Assembly: GCA_003116875.1 (NCBI GenBank)
Contig: BCKT01000003.1
Span: 685,143-749,142, forward strand
Reading direction: 5' to 3'
Length of the DNA stretch: 64,000 nt
Source of the DNA: Takashimella koratensis
Lineage: Eukaryota; Basidiomycota; Tremellomycetes; Trichosporonales; Tetragoniomycetaceae
Shown here in pieces: positions 21,487 to 32,500 of this stretch. Numbering within the stretch: position 1 is the stretch's first letter; each line of letters opens with the position of its first letter. A program made the position numbers and the translations under genes. The notes below the pieces were generated by a model that saw only the letters and a list, made by a program, of their open reading frames with translations, searched no databases and was not told where the DNA came from.

Positions 21487-24400
21487 CTATGCTACATCCA
21501 CGCCCATATCGTAGTCCGGGAGCGGCGCCTGATCCGTAAAGATTGACCCATAGTCGAATGTGCCCGTCTCGAGCAAATTGAGGATTGTAGCTGCAGACAG
21601 GTTGCCATTTGCCTGTTGGTTGTTCCCCATCCCGCCTACACCACCCATCATCCCTACCCCATCGAGGACATCTACCCCTCCGTCTCCTGCCATCATGTCC
21701 CCACCTGCTGCTCCGACTCCATTCCCTAACCCAAACGAGCCGTCCAGCATCTCCCCATTACCATTCCCACCATTCATCCCGCCGACTCCCGACATCCCTA
21801 GTCCTGCCGCGTACTGCTCCAGCACAAAACTGCCCGCTCCGCCTAGGTTGTCGTTGGGAGTGAGCGTCTCGAGCCGGTCGTAGGGTGCGCTGGCTTCGCC
21901 TAGTCCGAAGATGTTGGTCCCGCTTCCCGAGGTCCCGCTGGCGCCCATCGACATGGTGTTCATCCCGCCCATCGAGGAAGGGAGGTTGCCCGTCCGCGGG
22001 GGAGGCGACGTGAGAGCATCGAGGGCCGACATATCAAAGTAGTCGGCAGCGTTGAAGACAGACTCGATATCGCCCAGCATCTGGCCAGAGACGAGGTCGG
22101 GCTGCGCAGACATGATGTCTTCTCCGCCGAACGCGAGGTCGGTAGGCGACGCAGAGATCGAGTTGCGTAACGCCGACGGAGCGGGGGAAGGGGAGGCGCG
22201 GCGACGCACGGGTCGCAGCCACGCGGGAGACGGCCGACCAGCCGAGTCGGGGACACGAGGGGAGTCGATCGGGATCTTGCAGACTGCAGTGATAGTTAGT
22301 AACGAGCGCAAGGTATTTGTGTCGGATAATACAAAGGACGGAAGAGGAGAGATCAAGCGAAGGAGGTGGAGAGTGGAGTGTGGCCATCTGAATCGTGACA
22401 CATACTGCGACAGAATTCGTCGATAATGTCGGCCGATCGGAGACCGCACAGGTATCGACCACTAAAACGGCGCAACAACCCGACACAAGAGCGCAACCCC
22501 TCGATAGAGGACGAGATGAGTTGTCGGAATTCGGGTCCCTTGCAATTGAGCACGACCGCGACGAGGGTTCGGCCTGCTTGCGCCAATTGGTGGATAACGT
22601 GTACGCCGTCTGAGAAAGAAGCTCGTTAGATGCAGTCCTAGGTCCGGTCCTATATATGATCGAAAAAAGCCTGGGGTCTCTAGGCTCCACTTACAATAAG
22701 TCATCATGCCGCGCTGGCTGATGTGCACGTGATCGGCGATGATGGTGAGCGCGCACTGCATGGCACGGCGACAAAACTCGACGTGTCGAGCGCGTTCCTC
22801 GGTCGTGTGCGCGGGCATGACGACGAAGCCTGAGAACCTGTGTCTGTAGATGATCATCTTGACGAGGTGTTCGAGCTATCAGGGAAGAATGAAAATTCCA
22901 TACCAGTCAGCTCAAACATGTCAAGATCTCTTCCCACTTTGTTTTCTTGCCTCTCGAAAGATCAACAAAACACTCACGCAGTGGAGACGCTCGGCCTGGG
23001 TGATGCGAATCGGGTCACGCGAGTTGGCCGTCTCGGAATCGTAAGACCAGTACTTGGGGAGGATTTTGGTCCATTCATCCAAGAGCGATTCTTCATCTCG
23101 GAGTGACTCGTGCTGCGACTCTCGTTTAGCGATCGTGGATGCTGCGCGAGCCAAGAAGGGCGAGTTGGGAAATGACGATGGCTGGACCGACGAATCGATA
23201 ACGCCCTGTGAAAACATGATGGGTCAGTACGCTCACACAAATCCAACTGAAATAGCAGGTGGTTGGAGGCTCTTACTCACCTCGAGGACAACATGCAGCC
23301 TGATGGCAGCGACAAAGGCACACATCCTGCTAGTCGTCGGGTTAAGCTGTTCCAGAGGGCCATCTGACGTCAAGTTCTCATCATCCACAATCATCGGCTC
23401 CGTGACGTCGCAGTCTCGGAGGTGGATGATCGGCGGTCGGCCAAACAACGCTGCCGATTGTTTATCCCAAGAGTAGATTGACCAGAACGTCCGTTTCCTC
23501 GTCTCGCGCTCGATCGCGTCGAAGTGGTCGTAGCTGTCGACACTCCTGTGCAACCCTCCATCCAGACAGAGGGTTACGCTCTCGGCCTGCAAGGCAAACG
23601 CCTTGCTCAGGTTACCCAACCCGAACGCGTAGATGGCCGCAAGGAAAGCAGCTTGAATAGAGTAGAGTGTCGGTCGATCGGCGGAGGGAAGGTCACGAAG
23701 GCGTTTGAAGAGCTCAAAGTATTGTTTACCCGCGGTAGAGGGGTCGGAAGGGTTGGCGCGGACACGAGGGTCGTCGACGTGTCGAGAGGACAAGGTGCAC
23801 ACGGCAACGATGAAGCAGGCGAATCCGGGCTCGCCCCATTGTTGTGGGTTGGCGTAGTCGGCGAGGAACGAAGGAACGTGGAGGAACGGCCACAACAGAT
23901 GGCTCGTGGATAACTGCGAGGTATCAGACAATCCTTCAAGAAACAGGAATAGAGGGAGGGGGAGAAACGGAACATGATTGCGAATACAGACGCAAGGCAG
24001 GCTTGAGAAATGGGTTTTGATAACTCACATAGCACCGCACAAGCGTGTCCATTAGATCCGGCGGGATGACACCAGTGATAACCTTCCAACTAGCCTCCGG
24101 GTTGAGAGTCTGATGCGGTCTCGGCGTACGATCAGGGAAGAACCTTTCTTTCCTCGTATCGGTACTATGAGTGCTGGTCGATCTCTTCTTGGACCCCAGC
24201 GAGGGCCTGTTACCCAGCGCCGACTGCGAACTTGCACGGCGCGGGTTGGTCGGGTTGCCGTTCGCGACGCCGGGGCCAGACTTCTTCCCTACTGCACCGG
24301 AGGAGGCAGCGGTGTCGCCGGCGCGGCCGGCGGGGGAGGTGGAGGAAGGACCAGAGTCAGTGGAGAGAGTGTTGGGGTCGTCGGTGTCGGCAAGTTCGGT

Positions 24401-25699
24401 TTCGGTCGTCTTGGTAAGCAGCTCAAGCAAGGGGAAACCAGAGGTCGCACCTAAGTTAAAAGGACCCAACGTCAGCATACAAACCAGACCCGAGGCCACC
24501 AGTCCATAGCTTCGACCATATCGTCTTGTTGAACCTGTATGGCGTGGAGGACGCAACTCACCCTGCCATTTGGCCTGACCAATCTCATCCTCGTAGAAGA
24601 AACTGAGATTCTCCATCCTCCTCGCAACCTCGGAGACACTCAGGTCGTCTCTTCGCTTCAACGACCTGCCTCCTGCCCAGATCCCACTGAGACTATTGGC
24701 CGTGTTCCATGCCGGTGCTAGGGTCGCGTCTCCCTTGAGCCCGTTCGCCAGGATACCCTGCGACCAAGCCGAGGAGAGGGAATCGCTGCTGAGTGTGATC
24801 CCGGTATTACCGTTCCCGCCGACCGCAGTGGACGCTCCGCCGATCCCGCCAGCAGCGGTGCTTGCGCTTCCTCCACCGGACAACGCTTCGACGGCCACGC
24901 CCACACCGTCGCCTTTGCCCTGGGTAATACCGACGCCCTGGCCGCTGCCGAGGCGAGCATCGAGTGTTGAGAGGAACGCATTGTGCACGTTGGGAGGGGT
25001 ATCGCGGAGCATAGCCTCGAGCGTGGCCAGTCGGGCTTCGAGAGTTGCTTGGTACTGGCTCGATCCACGGGGAGGCGAATGCGGTCGCTTGTGTCCGGCT
25101 GCAGAGGAACCCGCTCCAGCACCAACCCGACCGGCGACTCCGCCAGCGCCGACGCCGTTCTCGCCTGCTGCCGCGGGGGGCTTGGGCTTGGTGATTCGTC
25201 GCGAGGGGGTATGAAAGGTACACTCGTTCTTGGTCGCCTGACACGGTCCACATGGGTGTTCGGTATCACATTTGATCTTGCGTTTTCGGCACCGATCGCA
25301 TGCGTGAGCCAAGCGAAGACGAGGTCGCTTCACGCCATCTTCACCGGCCATGTTGCCGCCGTCCTCGTCGGGAGAGTCTCCATCGTGCATATCATCATCG
25401 ATGCCTCCAGCGGCGGAGTGGTCTATGCTGATGATGTTGTTGTTGTTGTTGGTACCAAGACTAGCAGAGGCAGACATGGCGGCACTGGTGGTTGCGAAAG
25501 AGGATGGGTCGACGCCGTTCACGCCGGTCGATGTTTGAGGGAGCAGAGGGGTGGATGCGGGGAGAGATGGGGTACCGTTGAGGTTGGTTTCGCCTTTGAC
25601 GGCGGAATCGGTGGTCGGCCCGACGACCGGCTTGACATCGTCGGTGGTGGGCGGAGTGGAGGACGAGTGCAGCCGTGGTTGGATCAAGGCTGGATCCAT
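21487..25699 (-). CDS. Zn(II)2Cys6 transcription factor with fungal-specific TF domain
   Basis: Read from ATG at 25699 through several exons to the stop at 21487, more than 1,000 residues. Around residue 130 the zinc cluster reads [11 protein letters not shown] then [12 protein letters not shown], spacing C-X2-C-X6-C-X5-C-X2-C-X6-C, preceded by basic [11 protein letters not shown] Gly/Ala-rich linker with a coiled-coil-like [14 protein letters not shown] follows. Then come the middle-homology exons: [31 protein letters not shown] and [18 protein letters not shown] with [13 protein letters not shown], typical of the fungal_trans domain. The C-terminus is rich in Gly, Met, Asn and Asp and ends [17 protein letters not shown], resembling an acidic activation region. 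Such proteins bind CGG-containing sites and regulate metabolism. The target pathway cannot be read from the sequence. It is divergent from the MFS gene, a possible but unproven target. Confidence 0.88.
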
Positions 25700-26296
25700 G
25701 GTGGAATGGGGGTGGAGTAGGGTGGGGTGGTGTTATGTATGATGACGAAGGCTATATACAAGAGTGGTGAGATATGGTTGACGACGACGAGGATGAGAAA
25801 CAAGTCGAAGAGTCAGAAGACGAAGCCAGAATACAGGATCCACAATTGCAAATATTACCTGGCGTTAAGTGTCCCAGTCAGCCAGTAGTGGCCAATCACT
25901 CACCCGCACGTCTTCCGTGGCGGTCGCTAGGGCCTGTTGCTTTGTTTTCCTGCGCTTCTCACTGCTCGCGCTCGTTCTTGACTTGCCCTGCCCTGTCTGA
26001 TCCTCGCCCCCACATGCTTCTCCCACACCCACCCACTCCCAAGTCTCCCGAGCTCTTCTCCCCCCACCCACTTTCGCTTCTCACTCGTCGGCCGCGGCGG
26101 GGCACGAATTTTTCACCGCCCAGGGCCCTCCTTTACCCGGAGGAAACAGTTAGGCGCGCGCGGAAGCGAGTCGGCCGGGACCGACTGATCAGGCGTGGGA
26201 GGCAGGTTTAATGTTGTTGGGGCTAATTAATACCCCGGAATTAGGCGTGCCCAGGTCCGACGTAATGTCCCGTGCCTCCACTTTTGCTTATCGCGT

Positions 26297-26349
<53 letters not shown>

Positions 26350-26673
26350 TTCGCTCCGGTGGGATCGCATGCAGACGATGATGCTTATATGAGATCGTGG
26401 AGCCGCCGTCGCTCTGGTTGCTCTTCCCGCTGCCCATCTCTGTGAATACCACAACATAGAACAAAGGACAACCCTTGTTCGTCTCGCTCATCCCCTTCCT
26501 CACCCCTCGATCCCCCACCCTCTACAGACGCGACGAGCGGAATCTCTCCAGCTCCGGCCCGTCGCCACACCATCCGACTCCCGCATCCCTGTGATAAGGG
26601 TTCAAGATCATCACAACACTCTTGTCACTGTTGAAGCCTGCCTGTTTCCTCTCCATCGCTTTCATCATCCATC
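25700..26673. promoter_or_regulatory. Divergent promoter region between the zinc-cluster factor and the MFS gene
   Basis: About 970 bases between divergent starts, containing a 50-base TG microsatellite and C/T-rich stretches close to each gene. No coding signal. Confidence 0.5.
26299..26348. repeat. (TG)25 dinucleotide microsatellite
   Basis: About 25 uninterrupted TG units, likely length-polymorphic and able to form Z-DNA. It lies in the divergent promoter about 325 bases upstream of the MFS start. Confidence 0.97.
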
Positions 26674-29115
26674 ATGCAGCCCGCAGACGTCTCCGTCACC
26701 AAGCGGGTCGCCCAGATCGGTGCGAGTATTCTCTTCTGGTGAGTGACTAGATCTCGTCATTCTCCTTCTTGATCGCCACGCTCTTCCGTCGACAAAATGG
26801 ACGTTGGGCTAACCGCTTCTTGGTATTCCATAGCTTCACCATCGCCGGCCTCGTCTTCGGTAAGCTCACTTCTCAACCACCGTCTAGGAATCGTGGACTC
26901 CCAGCGTACTATGCTCACCTGAACCCCCCCCCCCCCCTTTACTCCAGGTTTCGCCGCTCTCAAGCCGATCCTCATCAGCCAGGGGGTCTACTCCGAGTCA
27001 TGCGACCTCGGCGAGTACTCTTGCAAAAAACAGGATACCCGTCTCAACATTCTCTTCATCGTCGCGACGAGTACTACTAATGTGAGCGACCCTGTCGATG
27101 TGTTTGGGGTACCTTCGAGAGAGAAAGTCTAGCTGACCACTCTCGCTCCATGTCCTGTCCCGCGCCCGCCCAAATTAGGTCGCCGCGCTGCCGCTTGGCT
27201 CCTTCCTTGATCGCGTAGGACCCAGAGTCGCCTCTATCGCGGGAGGTATCGTCTTCACTGCCGGCTGTATCGTCTTCGGCCTCGGCCATGTCAGCGCATG
27301 TGAGTTGGATAAGTCCGAGAGGATGTTGCTGTTCCTGACTACTTTCAGATATGGACACGTACCTTCTGTGAGCTTAACTGGGCCTCCAGTCTACAATGTG
27401 CAGCTGACGTTCGCCCAGGGGCTACTTTCTCCTCGCTCTCGGCGCTCCCGCCATGTTCTTGGCTCAGTTCCATTGTACGTGATCTTGCCCCTCGTAACTT
27501 TGCGACAATCGAGAAGGCGGCACAAGCTGATAATACCAGTGTCCAACGCCTTCCCGGCTCGCTCGGGTCTCATCCTTGGTGCAATCACTGGAGCGTTTGA
27601 TGCTTCCTCCATGCCATTTGTCTTCTACAAATTGGCGTACTTTGCGACCGGCGGCAAGCCTGACTTGTGAGTTGCGGAGATTAGGGAATGAGATCGTCAA
27701 CCGAGTCAGCTGACATCATCAGGCGAACCTTCTTCCTGCTCTACGCGATCATCCCTATCCTGTAAGCGCATCGCGGTCTCTCGTTCCAAGCCCAGCTGAT
27801 ACCTATCAGCTTGATCCTGCAGCAGCTCACATTTGGGCCTCCTACCATCTACTCTCGCTCTTCCGACACAGCCACCGAAGACACCCTCGCTGCCCCCGCC
27901 GCGCCGGAAGAGAGCACCATCTCGAGCAGGTACGAAGACGGTCTCTCCGCTCCTGGGCAAATGCGACGCATGTCGTCGGCCTTCTCCCGAATCTCGTATG
28001 GGATCAACGACGACGCCGATGAGGACGAGGTGAAGACTGCGCTCGAAGGGAGTACCCAAGATGGAATTGTCGGAGCAATGTTCGGGAAGAGTATCGGACA
28101 ACAGATTGGGAGCACGTGGTGGTGGTGAGTGACTAGCTGGGCTCTTAAACAGGTGTTGGAGTGCGGTTCTCAGCCGGTCAAAGTGAGGCTGACAGCATTA
28201 ATAGGGCCATGGAATTTATGATTGTCGTTCACATGTGAGTTGGGTCGAAGATTGAATCAAGACCTCGACTGATGACCTCAGGACCCGAATCAACTGGTAC
28301 CTTGCGACTGTCAACACACAGTTGACCTATTACACCAAGGACGCGGGTCTCGCCGACACTCTCACTGACGGCAAGTATCTCGTTACCCCTCATCCCATCT
28401 TTTCCACTTCAAGAGCTGACAATCACCACCTCACCCTACTCTACCCTTCTCATCACAAACAGCATTCATCTTCCTGCTCCCTCTCGGTGGGCTGGCGGGT
28501 ATCCCCGTCGTCGGCTGGCTCCTCGACTCGCGTCCTACTCTCGACGTCACGTTTGTCATGTTCTTCCTCGGTCTGTTCTTTGGAGTTTTCACGCTCTTCC
28601 CGTCTACGCCGCTGCAGTTGATCGGAATCGGGATGCTCGTTTTCTTCCGCCCGCTGTTTTACACCGCCATCTCGTGAGTAGAGAACGCTACATGCGCAGA
28701 CAGTGTATAGCGTGCTTTAGTTTCACGTACTATGTCACTAACGATATCTGTAGAGACTACGCGGCCAAGGTGTTTGGGTTTCAGACGTTTGGAACGGTTT
28801 ACGGTACGTCAAATCTCAGCATATTGCTGTTTTGCGTTCTGCACTCTCTCAGTACAAGGGCTACTGCTGATCACATCACACTCAGGCCTCGCGATGACCC
28901 TCTCTGGCTTGATCGGTGTTGTTCTCAACCCTCTCGACGTGCTTGTCAAGGGACCCTTGGACGGCAACTACACCCCAATCAACGTCGTCCTCCTCGTTCT
29001 TGGGTGTATCTCGGCACTCACGCTCTCTGCTAAAGTATGGAGTTACACGCGTCTGGGTCGGGTCAGGCTCGATGCGATCAATACTATCCAGGAGGAGGAC
29101 GAGGATGATGACTAG
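26674..29115 (+). CDS. FMP42: Major facilitator superfamily transporter, Fmp42/SLC43-like
   Basis: About ten exons from MQPADVSVTKRVAQIG at 26674 to the acidic tail INTIQEEDEDDD ending at 29115. Hydrophobic segments are consistent with about twelve membrane helices. Early ones include ILFWCFTIAGLVFGF and PLGSFLDRVGPR, the latter matching the loop 2-3 MFS motif. A long cytoplasmic loop (about 27850-28100) with Ser/Asp-rich sequence separates the two halves. The second half has TWWWAMEFMIVVHMTRINWY and VVGWLLDSRPTLD, then FGFQTFGTVYGLAMTLSG. This arrangement resembles yeast YMR221c/Fmp42 and the SLC43 amino-acid transporter group. Substrate unproven. The second intron carries 14 C directly before its acceptor, an extreme polypyrimidine tract. 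Confidence 0.82.
26924..26937 (+). repeat. Poly-C tract inside an MFS-gene intron
   Basis: 14 consecutive C shortly upstream of TTTACTCCAG, so it acts as or replaces the polypyrimidine tract of that intron. Confidence 0.9.
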
Positions 29116-29582
29116 GCAGTAGGCAAAAAGTCGTCTGCGTATCACTCAATGGAGGGTGGAAGAGTGTAGCGGGAGGGAGGCCAGTGAGGGGTTGAAAGGC
29201 TGGGCGGGGAGTCGTCAAATGCTTAAGAAGGACAAATGTGGTGGTCCCTTGGTCGCTTGAAACGAAGCCGGAGAAATGTGTGCATGTCATAATAGACCTC
29301 TCAAAGATCGAAGGAGTGGACAAGCAACTGTCTAGCGAACAATGGGCGGATGGGCGGCGGAAGGGAAAGAAAGTGGGTGGTGAGTACAACGGATGGGAGG
29401 TAAAAAGGTAGTATCAACAAGCGGAAGCGTATAGAATTATATATAACAAAAGTTGTGTCTTGCGTAACAAGGTACTGTGAGATCAAGGACGAGCAGAGAT
29501 TTGAAAGATTCAACGGAGCAGAGGATAGGATCGAGCGCTTCCAGGCGCCGGCAAGGGAAGAGTTGAAGGTGATAACTACAGG
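29116..29582. other. Convergent 3' intergenic region
   Basis: About 470 bases between two convergent stop codons (MFS gene and POLD4), AT-richer than its neighbours near 29420-29460. No gene recognised. Confidence 0.45.
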
Positions 29583-30805
29583 TCAGACCCAGCCATACAG
29601 GACGTTCTCGCGGTATGCGGGATCCGCCTTGCCCTCGATGGTCATGAGGATCTCCTTGATCTATGAGGGAAGCGCAAGTCAGCTATGTTGAGCGGACAGG
29701 TGGTCGGCAGGGTAGTTTGATTGATAGGGAGAGGAAAGGGTCGGGGAAAGATGACCGAGGAGATTAAGGAACAACGTATCTCACCTCGGTTGGGGGGTTG
29801 AGACCCAACTTGTTGGCTCGCTCCCATCGCTCCAGTCTGGTCCGACCGACAGAGGGTCCGTACTTGGTCGTCATATCGAACACGCGGAGGACGTCTACAA
29901 TTCCATAGCCGCATGTCAAGGTGGTGGAGGTAGGAAAATGTAAGAACGAAGGCGAATCGTCAGTAGCTGGTCCGGGGCGGCGGTCCACGAGAGATGGTGG
30001 TCACGATCGGGATGTAGGACTTGTAGATGTCTGGATGATGTAGGAGGGGGAGGATGAACTTACGGTGAATGTTGTTGTGAGTCTCGGGACCAGCGTGAAC
30101 TGAGGATCAAAGATGGGTATGTCAGTCAACCGCACTCCACTTAACAGTACACCATCTCCCCCTGCTCCCCCCTCGTTATACCACGCATCGACACAGTCAT
30201 CCTTCATCCAATCCGCCTTTCTGCTCTCTCAAGATCCGTACCCCAATCCTCGCGCGTTTTTCCCCTTTTCGCCATCGCTAGACTTACTAGGTTTGAGCCC
30301 ACCCATGGCCCGGTTGGCATCTTTGACCAACCCTTCCCACTCTTTACTCTTCACATCCAAATGCCGAGTAGGCTCTTCCTCCTCTTTCCCCACCTTCTGC
30401 ACCTTCCCAGCCTTGACTGCGTCTGCTGCATCGGTCTTGGCAAGGTCGGTTTCGTCATGGTCGATCTCGATGACGCCCGACCCGGAGCCAGCGGTACTGA
30501 TCGATGGCGTGGAGCCGGACGTTTCTCGTTTCAGCGAAGAAGTGGAGGGTTTGACGACTTTGGAGCCCTTGGCGGCGGACTTGGGGTCGATAGAGGTCTT
30601 GCGTTGGGACTGGAACGAGAGACGGGGCTGGAGATGGAGTGTCAGGATGGTTGGACGAGTGGAGGCGAGGTAAGAGATGGAGCAGAGAGGCTGGGTAGGG
30701 TGCCGATGATGATAAGGTGCAAGAGGGAAGAAGGGGAGAGCGGAAGAGGGGGAGACGTACCTGGGAGAGGCCCGTGCCGCTCTTTGTGGTTCGTCTAGGA
30801 GCCAT
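29583..30805 (-). CDS. POLD4: DNA polymerase delta subunit 4
   Basis: Several exons encode about 200 residues. A short first exon, MAPRRTTKSGTGLSQ, is followed after a long intron (about 30630-30760) by PRLSFQSQRKTS and a Ser/Lys/Glu-rich middle. The conserved C-terminus is spread over small exons: VHAGPETHNNIHHVLRVFDM, then KYGPSVGRTRLERWERA, NKLGLNPPTE and finally IKEIL with ENVLYGWV and the stop at 29583-29585. The 'LRxFDxxxxYGPCxGxxRLxRWxRAxxxGLxPP' pattern is the hallmark of POLD4/Cdm1, the smallest accessory subunit of the replicative polymerase delta. A QPRLSF element at the first splice junction resembles an imperfect PCNA-interaction box. The stabilising role is family knowledge. Confidence 0.9.
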
Positions 30806-32500
30806 GGCTGTGGATGCTTGCTAAGGTGTGGAGGTGGATGGATGGATGGATGGGTGGAGGGATGTTCAAGTCGCTTCCAGGTCTATGTCTAGATGAGGAT
30901 TGCAGGAGCACACACACACAGGGACTAGGTTGAGCCATAAGTCATTAAAGGCTGAGAATTGCCCCTTCCGGAAGTTGTCGTCATTCTCGTCGGCTGGAGG
31001 GGTGGCAGAGCCAAGCCTGCCTATTCCCTCAGTTCCGTTGAAAGACAGGCAGACAGCATCTGGAAACCCACTTGCAACATACAGCTGGGTTGAGGAAGAC
31101 GACGAGATAGAGTACACCAACTATGTAGTTATCAATACAATACAGCATCTACTTCGAAGCTGTGCGCCCGTCGTCTTCGTCGTCGTCGTCACTCGTCACG
31201 GATTCAGAATATTCCCAACCCACTTCTCACCATACCCTACGCCTATCGGGAAAACCTCGCATCAACCAAGAATCCCGAGTCAAGGGATAAACTTTTAAAC
31301 GACACCGACGACGTCGCAAAAACCTGAACCATGACGCTTACCTCGTCCCGCTCCTAGTACCGTAAGTCAATCCAAATGTGCCTTCTTACACCTGCCGTTC
31401 CATCCCACCCTCGTCTCATCCCACATGTCCATCCCTGATCCTGAGATGCCGGCGGTATCTCCCTCTCAAGCGAGCTAGACGAGCTGAAACCCAGGGTCCC
31501 AGTCCAACTCACGACCTCGTTTTCGTTCATTCAGGTTTTTTTTTATTTTTTTCTGGTTTGGAAACACCGTCGGCGTCTCTCCCCCACTTCCTTCCTTCCT
31601 TCCCTCCCACCCTCTTCACCTTCTTCCCTCCTGCTCCCTCCTGGCCCTTCCGCACAGTGGATCCGCTCCTCGGTGCAGATTGACCACCAAAGGGTTTGTT
31701 TCGGAACGTATCCCCTGCAACTTTCAACCCTGGTTCACTTTACGGTGTCTTACCGGCCGAACCACGGCGCAGGACGCGACGTCTGGAAAGATACAGTAAA
31801 CCAATGAAACAGTCTCCGAGGAAACAAAAGAGGGTTCTCTTCCGGTCCGTAAGGTGTGTTTAGGTCCTTTCACTGACCCCTCTTCGCTGGTCATAAACCT
31901 CGGAGGTGATGGGTGATTCAGGCGAAACTCCGAAATAGCGGAATCGGCACCTTTTACTTCTTGGCACCATGACCTCTTTTCTGACAAGCTACATCATCGA
32001 TTCAAGCCACCTCTGATGGCTTCCCTCTCTTCACGCTTTACACCGACACCTCCACCATCTCTTCTGCACCTCCACTGACCCTCCACTCACCTCATCCCTT
32101 TCCACAGGGTTCCCACCTCGGGTGATACCCCTGCTAGTCTTTGTTTCCGACAAAAAGTAAACAAAGGCAGGCATACTGTATTGTATCCGATGAGTAAAGC
32201 GATGCTCGATCGTTTCTTCGGGAGTGCGGTATTGGTTACTCGTTCGGTCAGTGTCGTTCGGTGAAACCATCTCCGTCATGATCTCTGTCCTGACTGTCTA
32301 ACGAGATGTGCTTGATACACTCCGAGTAAAAAGTTTAACCGTGTCTTCTGTGACAAACATGACTGGTCGTTCACACTAACATTTACCTTCTCTTCGTCTT
32401 CTACGTTCTCCCCAGTCCCATCTCCCTCTTGCTGCCTCTCCACAATCTCGTTCCCGTGTCTCTCTCGGCGTCTCGCGTCTCCCGACCCATCCTGTCAACC
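30806..32500. promoter_or_regulatory. Long divergent region between POLD4 and the Kre6/Skn1-like gene
   Basis: About 1.7 kb without a convincing gene. It has GGATGGATGGATGGATGG near 30836-30855 and C/T-rich blocks at 31560-31650 and just before the Kre6 start. It probably contains a long 5' leader and regulatory region of the glucan gene. Confidence 0.4.

Noticed and set aside
26227..26518. Minus-strand frames encoding poly-(Thr-His)
   Set aside because: Direct translation of the TG microsatellite.
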